A DNA stretch of 64,000 nt from Mollicutes bacterium (GTDB taxonomy: Bacteria > Bacillota_I > Bacilli_A > Izemoplasmatales > Izemoplasmataceae), in NCBI GenBank assembly GCA_003554025.1, contig PWFC01000074.1, positions 62,001 to 126,000 on the forward strand. Reading direction: 5' to 3'. Numbering within the stretch: the first letter of the stretch is position 1; every line of letters starts with the position of its first letter. Below the pieces are notes generated by a model. It saw only the letters and a program-made list of their open reading frames with translations, made no database searches and was not told the DNA's origin. Below are positions 51,681-60,372 of the stretch, in pieces. A program made the position numbers and the translations under genes.

Positions 51681-52712
51681 TTAACAATGTTTCCCTTCTT
51701 CTTTGATGCGTAACTGGCCGCAAGCCGCATCGATGTCGCCGCCCTTTTCCCTGCGGGAAGTGGCGGTAATGCCACGCTTGATAAGCTGTTCATAAAACTT
51801 CCGGTGCGTAGTTTCATCGCTGCCTCTATAATCCAGTTCCCCAACGGGATTGAAGGGAATCAAGTTGACATAGCAATTGATGCCCCGGAGCAAATCGCTT
51901 AGGCGATTGGCGTCTTTCAAAGAATCGTTCACACCATCAATCAGCAAATATTCAAACGTCACACGGCGGTTTGTCTTTTCGGTGTAGCGACGCACCGCCG
52001 CCAAGAGCTCTTCAATCGGATAGACGTCGTTTATTTTCATCAACCGGGAGCGAACCTCGTTGTCGGCCGCATGAAGGCTCACGGCAAGATTGACTTGCTT
52101 GGGCTGTTCGCTGAAGGCCTCGATTTTAGGAACGAGCCCCGCCGTTGAAACCGTGATATGACGGGCGCCAATTTCCAGACCGTGTGGAGAATTGACAATG
52201 TCGATAAAATCCATTACGTTCTCATAATTGTCAAAAGGCTCTCCGGTTCCCATGATCACAACATGGGAGACACGCAATCCTTCGCGTTCTTCAACGCTTA
52301 AAATCTGGCTCACCATCTCGTAAGCTTCTAAGTTGCGCACGCGTTTTTGGAGTCCGGAAGCGCAAAACGCACAACCGATGTTGCAGCCGACCTGCGTTGT
52401 CACACAAAGGCTGTCGCCGTACTCGTGATGCATCAAAACCGCTTCGATCAAATGCCCGTCGTGAAGACGCAGCAAATATTTTTTCGTGCCGTCTTTTGAG
52501 ACGTTGCGCCTGTGAATCGGCAGCGTTTGAAGCGAATAACGTTTGTTCAAGTAAGCGCGAAGTTTTTTGCTGATGTCGGTCATCTTGGAAAAATCGGTTT
52601 CCCTTTTTTTATAAATCCAGGAAAAAACCTGTTTGGCGTTAAAAGGTTTGAACGATTCCTCGATAAGTTCTAGTTCAAGAGATTTAAGAGTGTGGTCGTA
52701 TAAATTTCGCAT
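51681..52712 (-). CDS. rlmN: Dual-specificity 23S rRNA/tRNA adenine-C2 methyltransferase RlmN
   Basis: This 343-residue radical-SAM enzyme has the cluster motif QVGCNIGCAFCASGLQKR and VVIMGTGEPFDNYENVMDFI. The later ITVSTAGLVPKI, LAVSLHAADNEVRSRLMKIN and the C-terminal GGDIDAACGQL carry the second methyl-carrying Cys. It methylates A2503 in 23S rRNA and A37 in some tRNAs. The ATG at 52712 follows TTGGTGAT; an in-frame GTG at 52724 overlaps that site. It heads an apparent eight-gene operon running to thiN. Confidence 0.96.
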   Translation of the reverse strand: MRNLYDHTLKSLELELIEESFKPFNAKQVFSWIYKKRETDFSKMTDISKKLRAYLNKRYSLQTLPIHRRNVSKDGTKKYLLRLHDGHLIEAVLMHHEYGDSLCVTTQVGCNIGCAFCASGLQKRVRNLEAYEMVSQILSVEEREGLRVSHVVIMGTGEPFDNYENVMDFIDIVNSPHGLEIGARHITVSTAGLVPKIEAFSEQPKQVNLAVSLHAADNEVRSRLMKINDVYPIEELLAAVRRYTEKTNRRVTFEYLLIDGVNDSLKDANRLSDLLRGINCYVNLIPFNPVGELDYRGSDETTHRKFYEQLIKRGITATSRREKGGDIDAACGQLRIKEEGKHC

Positions 52713-52728
52713 GGGTATCACCAAACAA

Positions 52729-52734
52729 ATTATA
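52729..52734 (-). promoter_or_regulatory. Extended -10 of the rlmN operon
   Basis: TATAAT preceded by TGT on the minus strand lies 16 bases before the rlmN start. No clear -35 box was seen. Confidence 0.5.
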
Positions 52735-52759
52735 ACATACCTAGGGGGCCAACACTATG

Positions 52760-52791
52760 AAAAAAGCGGCGAGCCTCGCTCACCGCTTTTT
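52760..52791 (-). terminator. Intrinsic terminator of ald
   Basis: A long stem (AAAAGCGGTGAGC with GCTCGCCGCTTTT, one G-U pair) and 3-nt loop is followed by T on the minus strand, separating ald from the rlmN operon. Confidence 0.85.
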
Positions 52792-52798
52792 ACATCGT

Positions 52799-53911
52799 TT
52801 ATTTCAATACTTTCATTACGTCTTCGTAAGGATAGTTAAACGCATCGGCGACCGCTTTGTAGACGACGTGGCCGTCAAGCACATTGAGGCCTTTGCAAAG
52901 CGCTTCGTCTTCAAGGCAGGCTTTCTTGTAGCCTTTGTTGGCTATGTCAAGCGCGTAAGGAATCGTCGCGTTGGTCAGGGCGAACGTGGAGGTTCTCGGA
53001 ACGGCGCCCGGCATATTGGCGACGCTATAATGCATCACGCCATGCTTTTCAAAGACGGGATTGTCGTGGGTGGTGATGCGGTCGATGGTTTCAACCGAAC
53101 CGCCTTGGTCGATGGAAATGTCCACAACAACGCTGCCTTCCGGCATCTTTTTGACCATGTCTTCGGTCACGACTTTGGCGGCTTTCGCGCCGGGAATCAA
53201 AATGGTGCTGACAACGGCGTCGGCGTCTTTCAAGGCGTTTTCGATATTGAGGGGGTTGGATTTCAAAACGGTGACGTCGGTGTTGAACATATTGTCAAGT
53301 TCGCGCATGCGCAGTTCGTTCAACTCAACGATGGTAACGCGCGCGCCGAGTCCAACCGCCATTCTAGCGGCGCTCACACCGGCAACGCCTCCGCCGATGA
53401 CGACTACATGCCCGCGCGTGACGCCCGGTACGCCGGAAAGGAGTACTCCGCGGCCGTTGCGGTGTTTCTCAAGCTGAGTCGCCGCCACAATGGTGCCTCT
53501 GCGGCCGGCAACTTCGCTCATCGGGCGAAGCAAGGGGAGGTCGCGTCCGATTTGCACGGTCTCATAAGCGATAGCCTTGCATTTCGATTCAACGAGGCGC
53601 TTGGTCAGTTCTTCTTCCGCGGCCAAATGCAAGAACGTGAAAAGAATGAGGTCTTCGCGGAAATACTGATACTCCTCGGGAAGCGGTTCTTTTACTTTGA
53701 TGACCATTTCTTGCGCCCAAGCTTCTTTGGGCGTGTCCACGATTTTGGCGCCGGCGTCTACGAATTCCTCGTCATGGATGCCAGAACCTAGACCGGCCGT
53801 TTTCTCGACGAAAACTTCGTGGCCGCCTTTTACGAGCAGGCTGACGCCTGCAGGGGTGATGCCGACACGATTTTCATTGTTTTTGATCTCTTTTGGGACA
53901 CCAATCTTCAT
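52799..53911 (-). CDS. ald: Alanine dehydrogenase
   Basis: This 370-residue NAD-dependent enzyme interconverts alanine and pyruvate plus ammonia. It begins [22 protein letters not shown]. Other parts are [45 protein letters not shown], the NAD-binding [29 protein letters not shown] (split into two motifs) and [13 protein letters not shown]. The ATG at 53911 follows CAGGAGGG; the 35-residue upstream extension crosses the promoter. It has its own promoter and terminator, and a cre-like element lies between them and the start. Confidence 0.96.
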   Translation of the reverse strand: MKIGVPKEIKNNENRVGITPAGVSLLVKGGHEVFVEKTAGLGSGIHDEEFVDAGAKIVDTPKEAWAQEMVIKVKEPLPEEYQYFREDLILFTFLHLAAEEELTKRLVESKCKAIAYETVQIGRDLPLLRPMSEVAGRRGTIVAATQLEKHRNGRGVLLSGVPGVTRGHVVVIGGGVAGVSAARMAVGLGARVTIVELNELRMRELDNMFNTDVTVLKSNPLNIENALKDADAVVSTILIPGAKAAKVVTEDMVKKMPEGSVVVDISIDQGGSVETIDRITTHDNPVFEKHGVMHYSVANMPGAVPRTSTFALTNATIPYALDIANKGYKKACLEDEALCKGLNVLDGHVVYKAVADAFNYPYEDVMKVLK

Positions 53912-53922
53912 ATATACCCTCC

Positions 53923-53936
53923 TGAAAGTGTTTTCA
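53923..53936. promoter_or_regulatory. cre-like sequence in the ald leader
   Basis: TGAAAGTGTTTTCA matches the CcpA operator consensus at all but the central C. It lies just downstream of the expected ald transcription start, where a roadblock would repress. Confidence 0.35.
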
Positions 53937-53946
53937 TTACGTTTTA

Positions 53947-53975
53947 ATTGTAACAAACCGAAATTTATAATACAA
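53947..53975 (-). promoter_or_regulatory. Predicted ald promoter
   Basis: TTGTAT (53970-53975) and TACAAT (53947-53952) on the minus strand are spaced by 17 nt. Confidence 0.7.
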
Positions 53976-54027
53976 CCGTTTTCATGAAAAAAAGTAAAGC
54001 CTTCTAAAGAAGCCATGAACAGGCCAT

Positions 54028-54060
54028 AAAAAAGCCCGTGAAACTGTTTGAATCACGGGC
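54028..54060 (-). terminator. Intrinsic terminator of pheT
   Basis: GCCCGTGA and TCACGGGC form the stem around an 11-nt loop, followed by six T on the minus strand. A second weaker hairpin lies just beyond, near 53995-54015. Confidence 0.85.
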
Positions 54061-54067
54061 GTTGTGC

Positions 54068-56428
54068 TTAACGCAAGCGAGCGTTATGGGTTTCTTTGAG
54101 CGCCTTGATAACGCGGTCGATTTCACAATCGATCTCTTTTGATTGAAGCGTCTCTTCACGGGCTTCGAAGACAAGGCGGATCGCAAGGGATTTTTTGCCT
54201 TCCTCAATGTTTTTGCCGGTGTAGACGTCAAAGACGCGGCTTTCTTTCAACTTGTCTTCCAACGTGCGTTCGACCGTCTTTTGCAGTTCGCCGGCGGCGA
54301 GATCTTCATCGACGACGAGGGCCAAGTCCCGGGAGATGCCCGGATATTTCGAAACAGCCCGGTAAGTGGGCGCTTTCTGTCTCATTTCAAAAAGCTTGTC
54401 GATGGCCAGCTCGGCAAGATAGACGTCCTCCACATCGTAACCTTCGGCGTATTCGGGATGCACTTTCCCGATGTGCCCGACGGTGGTGTCGCCGGCTTTG
54501 ACGACGGCACTCTGATGGGGGTGGTAGTTTTCAAGCGTCGCTTTTTCGTAGCTGAGTCTTGGGAGGCGCAAACCCTTTTGCAACGCTTCGACGACGCCTT
54601 TTAAGGTGAAGAAGTTTGTCGGCGGCGTCTTCTGCCAGTGGCGCGGATGGAAAGGCCCGTGCATGGCGATGCCGAGTCGTTCGGGTTCTTCGTTTTTCCG
54701 GTAGCGCTTGCCGATTTCAAATACGTGGACGCTTTCTTGTTTGCGCGCTTTGTTGTAGGCGACGACGTCGAAAAGTCCGGTCAACGGCGAAAGCACAAGC
54801 GCATGATGCGCTTTGCTCAAAGGTTTGGACAGTTCGACCGGCGATTCGTTTTCACGGGTCAAATCGTTGATTCGTTCCTTCTCACGAAGACAATAGGTGA
54901 TCGCTTCGCTCAACCCAAGCGCGCTCAATGTTTTACGGATGTCGCGTTTAAAGCGCTGATAAGCGCTCAAGGAGCCTATGGACACCGTACTAGGCAACGT
55001 GTCGGGCAGTTCGTTAAAGTCTTTGAGACGTCCGATTTCTTCGATCAAATCCTGATAGGTTTCGATGTCGACGCGCCGCGAGGGGGCTTCGACGAGGAAG
55101 CGCCCTTCTTTTTCCTCATACGAGAAATTGAGGCGGTCAAACACGCTTTTGATGTCTTCTTTGGTGTATTGGGCGCCTAAGACGTTGTTCACTTTCTCAA
55201 GCGCAATCGGAATGATGCGCTTTTCGGTTTTGTGATGGTCGAAATAGCGCACGCCGTTGCGGATGCTCGCTTTGGCGTAAGTCGCCAAGAAGGCGCACGC
55301 GCGGTCTAAGGCGTAAGGGGTCTTTTCAGGGTCCACGCCGCGTTCAAAACGGATCGACGATTCGCTTCTGAGGTCGAGCCGACTCGAAGTGCGGCGAATT
55401 TGACGAGGATCGAACGTGGCCGATTCCAAAAGCAGGCTCACGGTGGCATCGCCAACTTCGGTGTCGAGCCCGCCCATGACGCCGCCAAGGGCGATCGGCT
55501 TTTCTCCGTCGGTGATCAAAACATCGCCTTCTTCGAGCGTGCGTTTGTCTTCGTCCAAGGTGATGAAGGTTTCGCCTTGTTTTGCTTCGCGCACAAGCAC
55601 GCGGTTCGCCGAGAGCTTGTCAAGGTCGAACGCGTGAAGGGGCTGACCCGTCTCAAGCATGACGTAGTTGGTGATGTCGACTACGTTGTTGATGGGGCGG
55701 ATGCCCGCGGCGATCAAACGCGCTTGCAACCACCTCGGCGAAGGGGCGATGGTGACGTTGTCGAGTATTCTCGCGTAATAACTCGGACATTTATCGGTTT
55801 GGGTCTCGATGGTGAAGGCGTTGTCTTGATTCGCGGTGATGATTTCAGGCGTCGGCAGTTTCAGATTGCGGTCGTAGATGGCCGCAACGTCGTAGGCGAC
55901 GCCGTGCATGCTTAACAGATCGGAACGGTTGGGCGTCAAATCGAGTTCGACGACGGTGTCGTTGAACGCGAGGTACTCAATAGCGTCCTCGCCAACGGGC
56001 GCGGTGTCCGCAAGGACATGGATGCCGTCTTCGTGATGGTATTTGTAGTCTAGGCCAAGTTCGGTGAGCGAACAAATCATGCCGTTGCTTTCTACGCCCC
56101 TGAGCGTGGTTTTTTCAATTTTCAAACCGCCGGCGAGCTTCGCACCGGGCAAGGCGACGACGACTTTTTGGCCTTTTTTGACGTTGGGCGCTCCACAAAC
56201 GATTTGAAGCGTTTTTTTGCCGGTATTCACATCGCAGACGCTGAGCTTGTCGGCCTTTTCGTTTTTTTTCACGGAAAGCACTTCGCCGATGAGCAACTTG
56301 TCGGCTTCGATCAATGGGTAGACGGCTTCGATTTCCTGGCTTCGAAGCGTCAGGGTAGAAGCCAGCTCGTCGGGGGTGATTCCTTCTAACGAAACGTATT
56401 CTTGCAGCCAAGATAAAGAGACTTTCAT
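54068..56428 (-). CDS. pheT: Phenylalanyl-tRNA synthetase beta subunit
   Basis: This 786-residue subunit begins MKVSLSWLQEYVSLEG. The OB-type tRNA-binding domain (about 40-150) follows with LSVCDVNTGKKTLQIVCGAPNVKKGQ. The B3/B4 editing region and B5 domain follow (ARLIAAGIRPINNVVDITNYVM; TSSRLDLRSESSIRFERGVDPE). The C-terminal FDX-ACB domain ends the protein (YPGISRDLALVVDEDLAAGEL to IDCEIDRVIKALKETHNARLR). It forms the alpha2-beta2 enzyme with PheS. A GGAGGAATACC site precedes the ATG, 30 bases after pheS. Confidence 0.98.
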   Translation of the reverse strand: MKVSLSWLQEYVSLEGITPDELASTLTLRSQEIEAVYPLIEADKLLIGEVLSVKKNEKADKLSVCDVNTGKKTLQIVCGAPNVKKGQKVVVALPGAKLAGGLKIEKTTLRGVESNGMICSLTELGLDYKYHHEDGIHVLADTAPVGEDAIEYLAFNDTVVELDLTPNRSDLLSMHGVAYDVAAIYDRNLKLPTPEIITANQDNAFTIETQTDKCPSYYARILDNVTIAPSPRWLQARLIAAGIRPINNVVDITNYVMLETGQPLHAFDLDKLSANRVLVREAKQGETFITLDEDKRTLEEGDVLITDGEKPIALGGVMGGLDTEVGDATVSLLLESATFDPRQIRRTSSRLDLRSESSIRFERGVDPEKTPYALDRACAFLATYAKASIRNGVRYFDHHKTEKRIIPIALEKVNNVLGAQYTKEDIKSVFDRLNFSYEEKEGRFLVEAPSRRVDIETYQDLIEEIGRLKDFNELPDTLPSTVSIGSLSAYQRFKRDIRKTLSALGLSEAITYCLREKERINDLTRENESPVELSKPLSKAHHALVLSPLTGLFDVVAYNKARKQESVHVFEIGKRYRKNEEPERLGIAMHGPFHPRHWQKTPPTNFFTLKGVVEALQKGLRLPRLSYEKATLENYHPHQSAVVKAGDTTVGHIGKVHPEYAEGYDVEDVYLAELAIDKLFEMRQKAPTYRAVSKYPGISRDLALVVDEDLAAGELQKTVERTLEDKLKESRVFDVYTGKNIEEGKKSLAIRLVFEAREETLQSKEIDCEIDRVIKALKETHNARLR

Positions 56429-56458
56429 GGTATTCCTCCTTCGGTTAAAACGGGGTTG

Positions 56459-57493
56459 TTATTTGAACTGGGTGTTGAAACGCAAGTCGTTGGTGTAAAA
56501 ATGACGGATGTCTTCAATGCCGTATTTAAGCATGGCGACGCGTTCAATGCCGAGTCCGAACGCGAAGCCTTGATAAATTTTTGGGTCGTAGCCGCTTTCT
56601 TTGAGCACGAAATCGTTGACCATGCCGGCGCCCAAAATTTCAATGTATCCGGTTTGCTTGCAGATGTTGCAGCCCTCACCGGCGCAATTCGCGCAAGTAA
56701 CGTCGACTTCAACGCTAGGTTCGGTGAAGGGGAAATAAGAAGGACGCAGGCGGATTTCCCGTTCTTCGCCGAACATCGCTTTGGCGATGGTGTTGAGCGT
56801 GCCTTTCAAATCGCTCATGGTTGTGTTTTTGTCGACGACGAGCCCTTCGATTTGCAAAAATTGATGGCTGTGGGTCGCGTCGTCGTCGTCGCGGCGGTAC
56901 ACTTTGCCGGGACAGATGATTTTTACCGGCTTCTTCCCGCCGTATTCGAGCATCGTACGAACTTGGACGGGGGAAGTGTGCGTGCGCAAAAGCAACTCCT
57001 CTGTGATGTAAAGCGAATCTTGCATATCACGGGCGGGGTGGTCTTTGGGAAGGTTCAACTTTTCGAAGTTCATCTCGTCGGTCTCGATTTCGGGACCTTC
57101 TTTGATTTTGTAGCCCATGCCGACAAAGATGTCCTCAATCTCTTCAACGATCCGATTCAAAATATGCACTCCGCCCGGGGTGAAATCGGGTGCGTCAAGA
57201 GTCACATCGATTGTCTCTTGACGGAGTTTTTCCTCAATCGCCGCTTTGCGCAGCGCTTCACGCTTTTCTTCAATCAAGGCGCTAAGGCGCTGTTTCCCTT
57301 CGTTGACCTTTTTGCCGAAGGCGGGTTTTTCGTCGTTCGACAAATCCTTCATATGTTTCATGAAACCGGAAATCTCCGCCTTTTTGCCCAAAAACTTCGA
57401 TTTGACGTTTTGCAAATCGTTCATGGTCTTGACGTTTTCGAGCTCTTTTTTCAAAGCCTCTTCCAGTTCTTCGATGCGTTTTTGGATGTCCAT
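56459..57493 (-). CDS. pheS: Phenylalanyl-tRNA synthetase alpha subunit
   Basis: This 344-residue subunit has an N-terminal coiled coil (about 1-90: [18 protein letters not shown], then [15 protein letters not shown]). The class II core follows with [23 protein letters not shown], the motif 2 region [30 protein letters not shown], and motif 3 [21 protein letters not shown]-x2-C-x4-C-x2-C element ([16 protein letters not shown]), seen in many Bacillota PheS proteins, lies near residue 270. It is transcribed from the T-box leader upstream. Confidence 0.98.
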   Translation of the reverse strand: MDIQKRIEELEEALKKELENVKTMNDLQNVKSKFLGKKAEISGFMKHMKDLSNDEKPAFGKKVNEGKQRLSALIEEKREALRKAAIEEKLRQETIDVTLDAPDFTPGGVHILNRIVEEIEDIFVGMGYKIKEGPEIETDEMNFEKLNLPKDHPARDMQDSLYITEELLLRTHTSPVQVRTMLEYGGKKPVKIICPGKVYRRDDDDATHSHQFLQIEGLVVDKNTTMSDLKGTLNTIAKAMFGEEREIRLRPSYFPFTEPSVEVDVTCANCAGEGCNICKQTGYIEILGAGMVNDFVLKESGYDPKIYQGFAFGLGIERVAMLKYGIEDIRHFYTNDLRFNTQFK

Positions 57494-57514
57494 CCAATCA
57501 CTCCTTCATATCAA

Positions 57515-57721
57515 ATAAAAAATTCGTCCCCAAATTAAGGACGAACGTTGCCGCGGTACCACCTTATTTCCAAAGCGCTCAAACCTTTAACGCAGGCATA
57601 CGGACGGGATTAGCGCCACTTAGAGAGTGAAACCGCGAACTCCGGCATGGAACACTCCCAGCGATGTGTCCCTCTCTTCGATGCCTTGATGGTCGGCGGC
57701 ATGGCTCTCCTCAACGTGTTA
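57515..57721 (-). promoter_or_regulatory. T-box riboswitch, phenylalanine (specifier UUC)
   Basis: On the minus strand the specifier region is GAGTGTTCCATGCCGGAG, giving UUC (57650-57652). The T-box AAGGTGGTACCGCGG (57551-57566) and a terminator follow (TTCGTCC, then GGACGAA and six T, 57516-57545). It would couple pheS-pheT transcription to uncharged tRNA-Phe. The 57494-57805 gap otherwise holds only the leader promoter. Confidence 0.92.
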
Positions 57722-57726
57722 CACAT

Positions 57727-57755
57727 ATTATAATCAATGAAACGCGGTTTTGCAA
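57727..57755 (-). promoter_or_regulatory. Predicted promoter of the pheS-pheT T-box leader
   Basis: TTGCAA (57750-57755) and TATAAT (57727-57732) on the minus strand are spaced by 17 nt. Confidence 0.75.
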
Positions 57756-57805
57756 GGGTTGTGTGGTCTTTCTTCAGGGAATGGAAAAAGAAGAAAGTCC
57801 TAGGT

Positions 57806-58489
57806 TTAGGCGCCTTTTCCGTAGGCGAGGAAAATGAGGACGATGTCCTCTTCGCCGTCGTTCCAAACGACATGGTCGGCGTTTTTGGGGATGTGATAGG
57901 CTCGATTCTTTTGCACGCGCATTTCTTCGTCGCCGAATTTCGCCTTGCCTTGGCCCTTTAATATAATCATGGCCTGGTCAAAAGGATTCTTGTCGCCAAC
58001 TTCGTTGATTTGTTCGCCGGGTTTGATCATATACCATGCAGAACGCACGCCTTCGTGGTAATAAAGGGGAATCGCGAGCGCGCCATGAACTTTGCGGGCG
58101 TATTGTTCGCCAATTTTCGTCACTTTGATGGGGCTTTCGGTGAAAAAATGCATGAGGAAATGATAGATATGCTTCAGTTTTTCCGGCGAAAACGAATTCC
58201 CCACACGCCAATCGAGCGGAGCCTCTTCGCGGAAATCTCCTTTCGCGGCGGCGGTGAACGCTTCGATATCGCCCCTCAGGATTTGCTCGAACAGGTCTTT
58301 GCTTAAACTGAAATGCACGTCTTTTGGGGATTCGTCGGCGGGGTTTACCGAAACGTCCCCCTCTGAAATCTCGATGTCGTACGTTGTCGGCACATCGACA
58401 AACTGCAAGGAAAGGTCCAAAGAAACGTTTTTCTCGATTTTTTGCGCGTATTGAATCGCGTGGCGGTTCAAAATTTCCAAAAGGTCCAT
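57806..58489 (-). CDS. SCP2-like sterol/lipid-carrier domain fused to a C-terminal cupin
   Basis: This 227-residue protein appears to combine two domains. Residues about 10-110 look like an SCP2 lipid-carrier fold (VSLDLSLQFVDVPTTYDIEIS, DVHFSLSKDLFEQILRGDIEAFTAAAKGDF). Residues about 135-227 form a cupin barrel (GVRSAWYMIKPGEQINEVGD, QAMIILKGQGKAKFGDEEMRVQKNRAYHIPKNADHVVWNDGEED), with the final His as a possible metal ligand. SCP2 domains bind lipids or acyl-CoA, and cupins bind small ligands or metals. The joint function is unknown. The ATG at 58489 follows TAGGAGG; an ATG at 58507 lies ahead of that site. It has its own promoter. Confidence 0.75.
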   Translation of the reverse strand: MDLLEILNRHAIQYAQKIEKNVSLDLSLQFVDVPTTYDIEISEGDVSVNPADESPKDVHFSLSKDLFEQILRGDIEAFTAAAKGDFREEAPLDWRVGNSFSPEKLKHIYHFLMHFFTESPIKVTKIGEQYARKVHGALAIPLYYHEGVRSAWYMIKPGEQINEVGDKNPFDQAMIILKGQGKAKFGDEEMRVQKNRAYHIPKNADHVVWNDGEEDIVLIFLAYGKGA

Positions 58490-58521
58490 CTTTTTCCTCC
58501 TAATCATGGTCGCTTACTCCC

Positions 58522-58550
58522 ATTATAGCTTATGGCGAAAGGTTTGCAAA
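58522..58550 (-). promoter_or_regulatory. Predicted promoter of the SCP2-cupin gene
   Basis: TTTGCA (58545-58550) and TATAAT (58522-58527) on the minus strand are spaced by 17 nt. Confidence 0.6.
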
Positions 58551-58551
58551 C

Positions 58552-58576
58552 AAAAAAAGACGCCCGAACGGGCGCC
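58552..58576 (-). terminator. Intrinsic terminator of the second pepF
   Basis: CGCCCG pairs with CGGGCG around a very tight loop, with a seven-T run on the minus strand. It abuts the pepF stop codon and the next promoter. Confidence 0.7.
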
Positions 58577-58578
58577 TT

Positions 58579-60333
58579 TTACTCGGTAAGGTCCAAGAAC
58601 ATCTCGATTTCCTCTTTGATTACGGAAAGGGATTTGTCCCAGAATTCGCGTTTGGTGACGTCGATGCCGACCAGTGCGGCCACGTCTTCGACGTCCATTT
58701 TTCCGGTCATCCGCAACAGTTTGTCGATTTCGGGGACGAAGTCCGCGCCTTTTTCCTGATACAGCGCGTAAATGCCTTTGGCAAAAAGCAATCCGAAGGC
58801 GTAGGGGAAATTGTAGAAGCTCAAGCTGCCGCTATAATAATGGGGTTTGTTGATCCACATATAAGGGGGGAGCTTGTCTTGGTCCAAGCCTTCGCCGTAT
58901 GCTTCTTTTTGCGCTTCTTCCATCATCGTTTTGAGTTTTTCGACGGGGATGGGGGTGTTTTGACGCACCTCGAAAACTTTTTGTTCGAAGATGAAACGGG
59001 AGAGAATGTCGACAATCACTTGGGTGGTGCCCATCAGGGATTGTTCCAAAATAAAGAGTTTCTCTTCGTCCTTGGCGTCTTGCAACGCGGCCTTTTTGAC
59101 GATGGTCTCGCAAAGCGTCGAAGCCGTCTCGGCAACGGGCATGGTGTAAGAAGCGTTCAGGATTTCTTCTTCGAAGATACGGTCGCCGTGGTAGGCGTGG
59201 CCGAGTTCGTGGGCTAAGGTGATGACGTTTGAGAAAGAACCGTCGAAGTTGGTTAGGATGCGGCTTTGCTTCAAGGGGTGGATGTTGAAGCAAAACGCTC
59301 CGCCGCGTTTGCCTTTGCGCGGTGTGAAATCGATCCATTCTTCGTTATAGGCTCGTTTGGCGAGATTCGCAAGATCGTCGCTATAGGAGGCGAAATTCTT
59401 GACGACATACTGCATGGCTTCGTCGATGGAGAATTCGCGTTCGCTCTTGCCAAGGGGAGCGAACAAATCGTACCAAGGGAGTCCGCCTTCGTGCCCGAGC
59501 ATTTTCGCCTTGCGGCGAAGGTATTTGTGGAACATCGGGCGATGTTCGCGCATGGATTCCAAAAGCGCATCAAGCGTCTCTTCTTTCATGCGGGCGTTGT
59601 AGACGGATTCGGAAAGCGGGCTTTCAAAGCCGCGCATTTTGACGAGTTCGTTCACTTCGCCTTTGATGCTGTTTAAGGAAAAGGCGATGGATTGTTCGAT
59701 TTTTTTGTACGCCGCGAGTTCGGCTTCATACGCTTTCTTGCGCACGCCGGCGTCTTGAGAATGCGCTTTGTTGCGTACGGCGCTCAGCGTGATGGTTTCG
59801 CCTTCGTATTCGACATCGAGCATGCTTGTTAGCATGCTTTGCTGGCGGGACCACGCTTCGCTGCCTGTTTGTTTCAGCTTCGCAATCAACTGCTCTTCTT
59901 CTTCGCTGAGCATGTGCGCGGCGTTGCTTTTCGCCCGCAGCAAATGATAGCGGTAGGGTTTGAGCGCTTCTGTTTGATCGATGATGGCCTCTAAGTCCTC
60001 AACCTTGTCGAGCCACTGGATGAAGGCGGTCGAGAACTTCGTCGTTTCGGCCGACATTTGGCCCATTTTGTTCATCCACGCTTGCGATGTTTCATCCTGA
60101 GCGTTGGTCGCGAGGCGCAAATTGACGTATCCGTACGCTTGTACGAACAAGCTGCGGAGCTTTGAGGCGAGTTCAAGGTATTTCTTGATGGTCGATACCG
60201 TATCCGCATCGGCCGACAAGGTATCCGCAAACGCTTTGGATTCCTTGATCAGGCCTTCAATTTTCGAGACGGTTTCCTTGAATTCTTTTGAATCGTAATC
60301 GGGAAAAAGCGGGGTAAGATCCCAAGTATTCAT
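58579..60333 (-). CDS. pepF: Oligoendopeptidase F (M3 family), paralogue 2
   Basis: This 584-residue zinc peptidase begins MNTWDLTPLFPDYDSKEFKETVSKIEGL. The active site is ITLAHELGHAYHGDRIF (HExxH), with the third ligand in MPVAETASTLCETIVKK. It is clearly divergent from the pepF at 18879-20639 (AHELGHAYHG against AHEAGHSMHS), so this is old paralogy, not a recent duplication. It has no signal peptide and is probably cytoplasmic. An AGGAGGA site precedes the ATG. It lies 39 bases after the Bax inhibitor-like gene and may be co-transcribed with it. Confidence 0.94.
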   Translation of the reverse strand: MNTWDLTPLFPDYDSKEFKETVSKIEGLIKESKAFADTLSADADTVSTIKKYLELASKLRSLFVQAYGYVNLRLATNAQDETSQAWMNKMGQMSAETTKFSTAFIQWLDKVEDLEAIIDQTEALKPYRYHLLRAKSNAAHMLSEEEEQLIAKLKQTGSEAWSRQQSMLTSMLDVEYEGETITLSAVRNKAHSQDAGVRKKAYEAELAAYKKIEQSIAFSLNSIKGEVNELVKMRGFESPLSESVYNARMKEETLDALLESMREHRPMFHKYLRRKAKMLGHEGGLPWYDLFAPLGKSEREFSIDEAMQYVVKNFASYSDDLANLAKRAYNEEWIDFTPRKGKRGGAFCFNIHPLKQSRILTNFDGSFSNVITLAHELGHAYHGDRIFEEEILNASYTMPVAETASTLCETIVKKAALQDAKDEEKLFILEQSLMGTTQVIVDILSRFIFEQKVFEVRQNTPIPVEKLKTMMEEAQKEAYGEGLDQDKLPPYMWINKPHYYSGSLSFYNFPYAFGLLFAKGIYALYQEKGADFVPEIDKLLRMTGKMDVEDVAALVGIDVTKREFWDKSLSVIKEEIEMFLDLTE

Positions 60334-60372
60334 GGACTATCCTCCTGTTTTAAGCCTACAAGGGCTTTTGAT

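Noticed and set aside
49238-51844. Longer addB starting at 51844
   Set aside because: The extension lies inside rlmN; a clear ribosome-binding site precedes 51670.
52757-53791. 344-codon plus-strand ORF opposite ald
   Set aside because: It begins in the ald terminator and mirrors ald codons.
56456-57538. 360-codon plus-strand ORF opposite pheS
   Set aside because: It is antisense to pheS, and its end runs into the T-box terminator.
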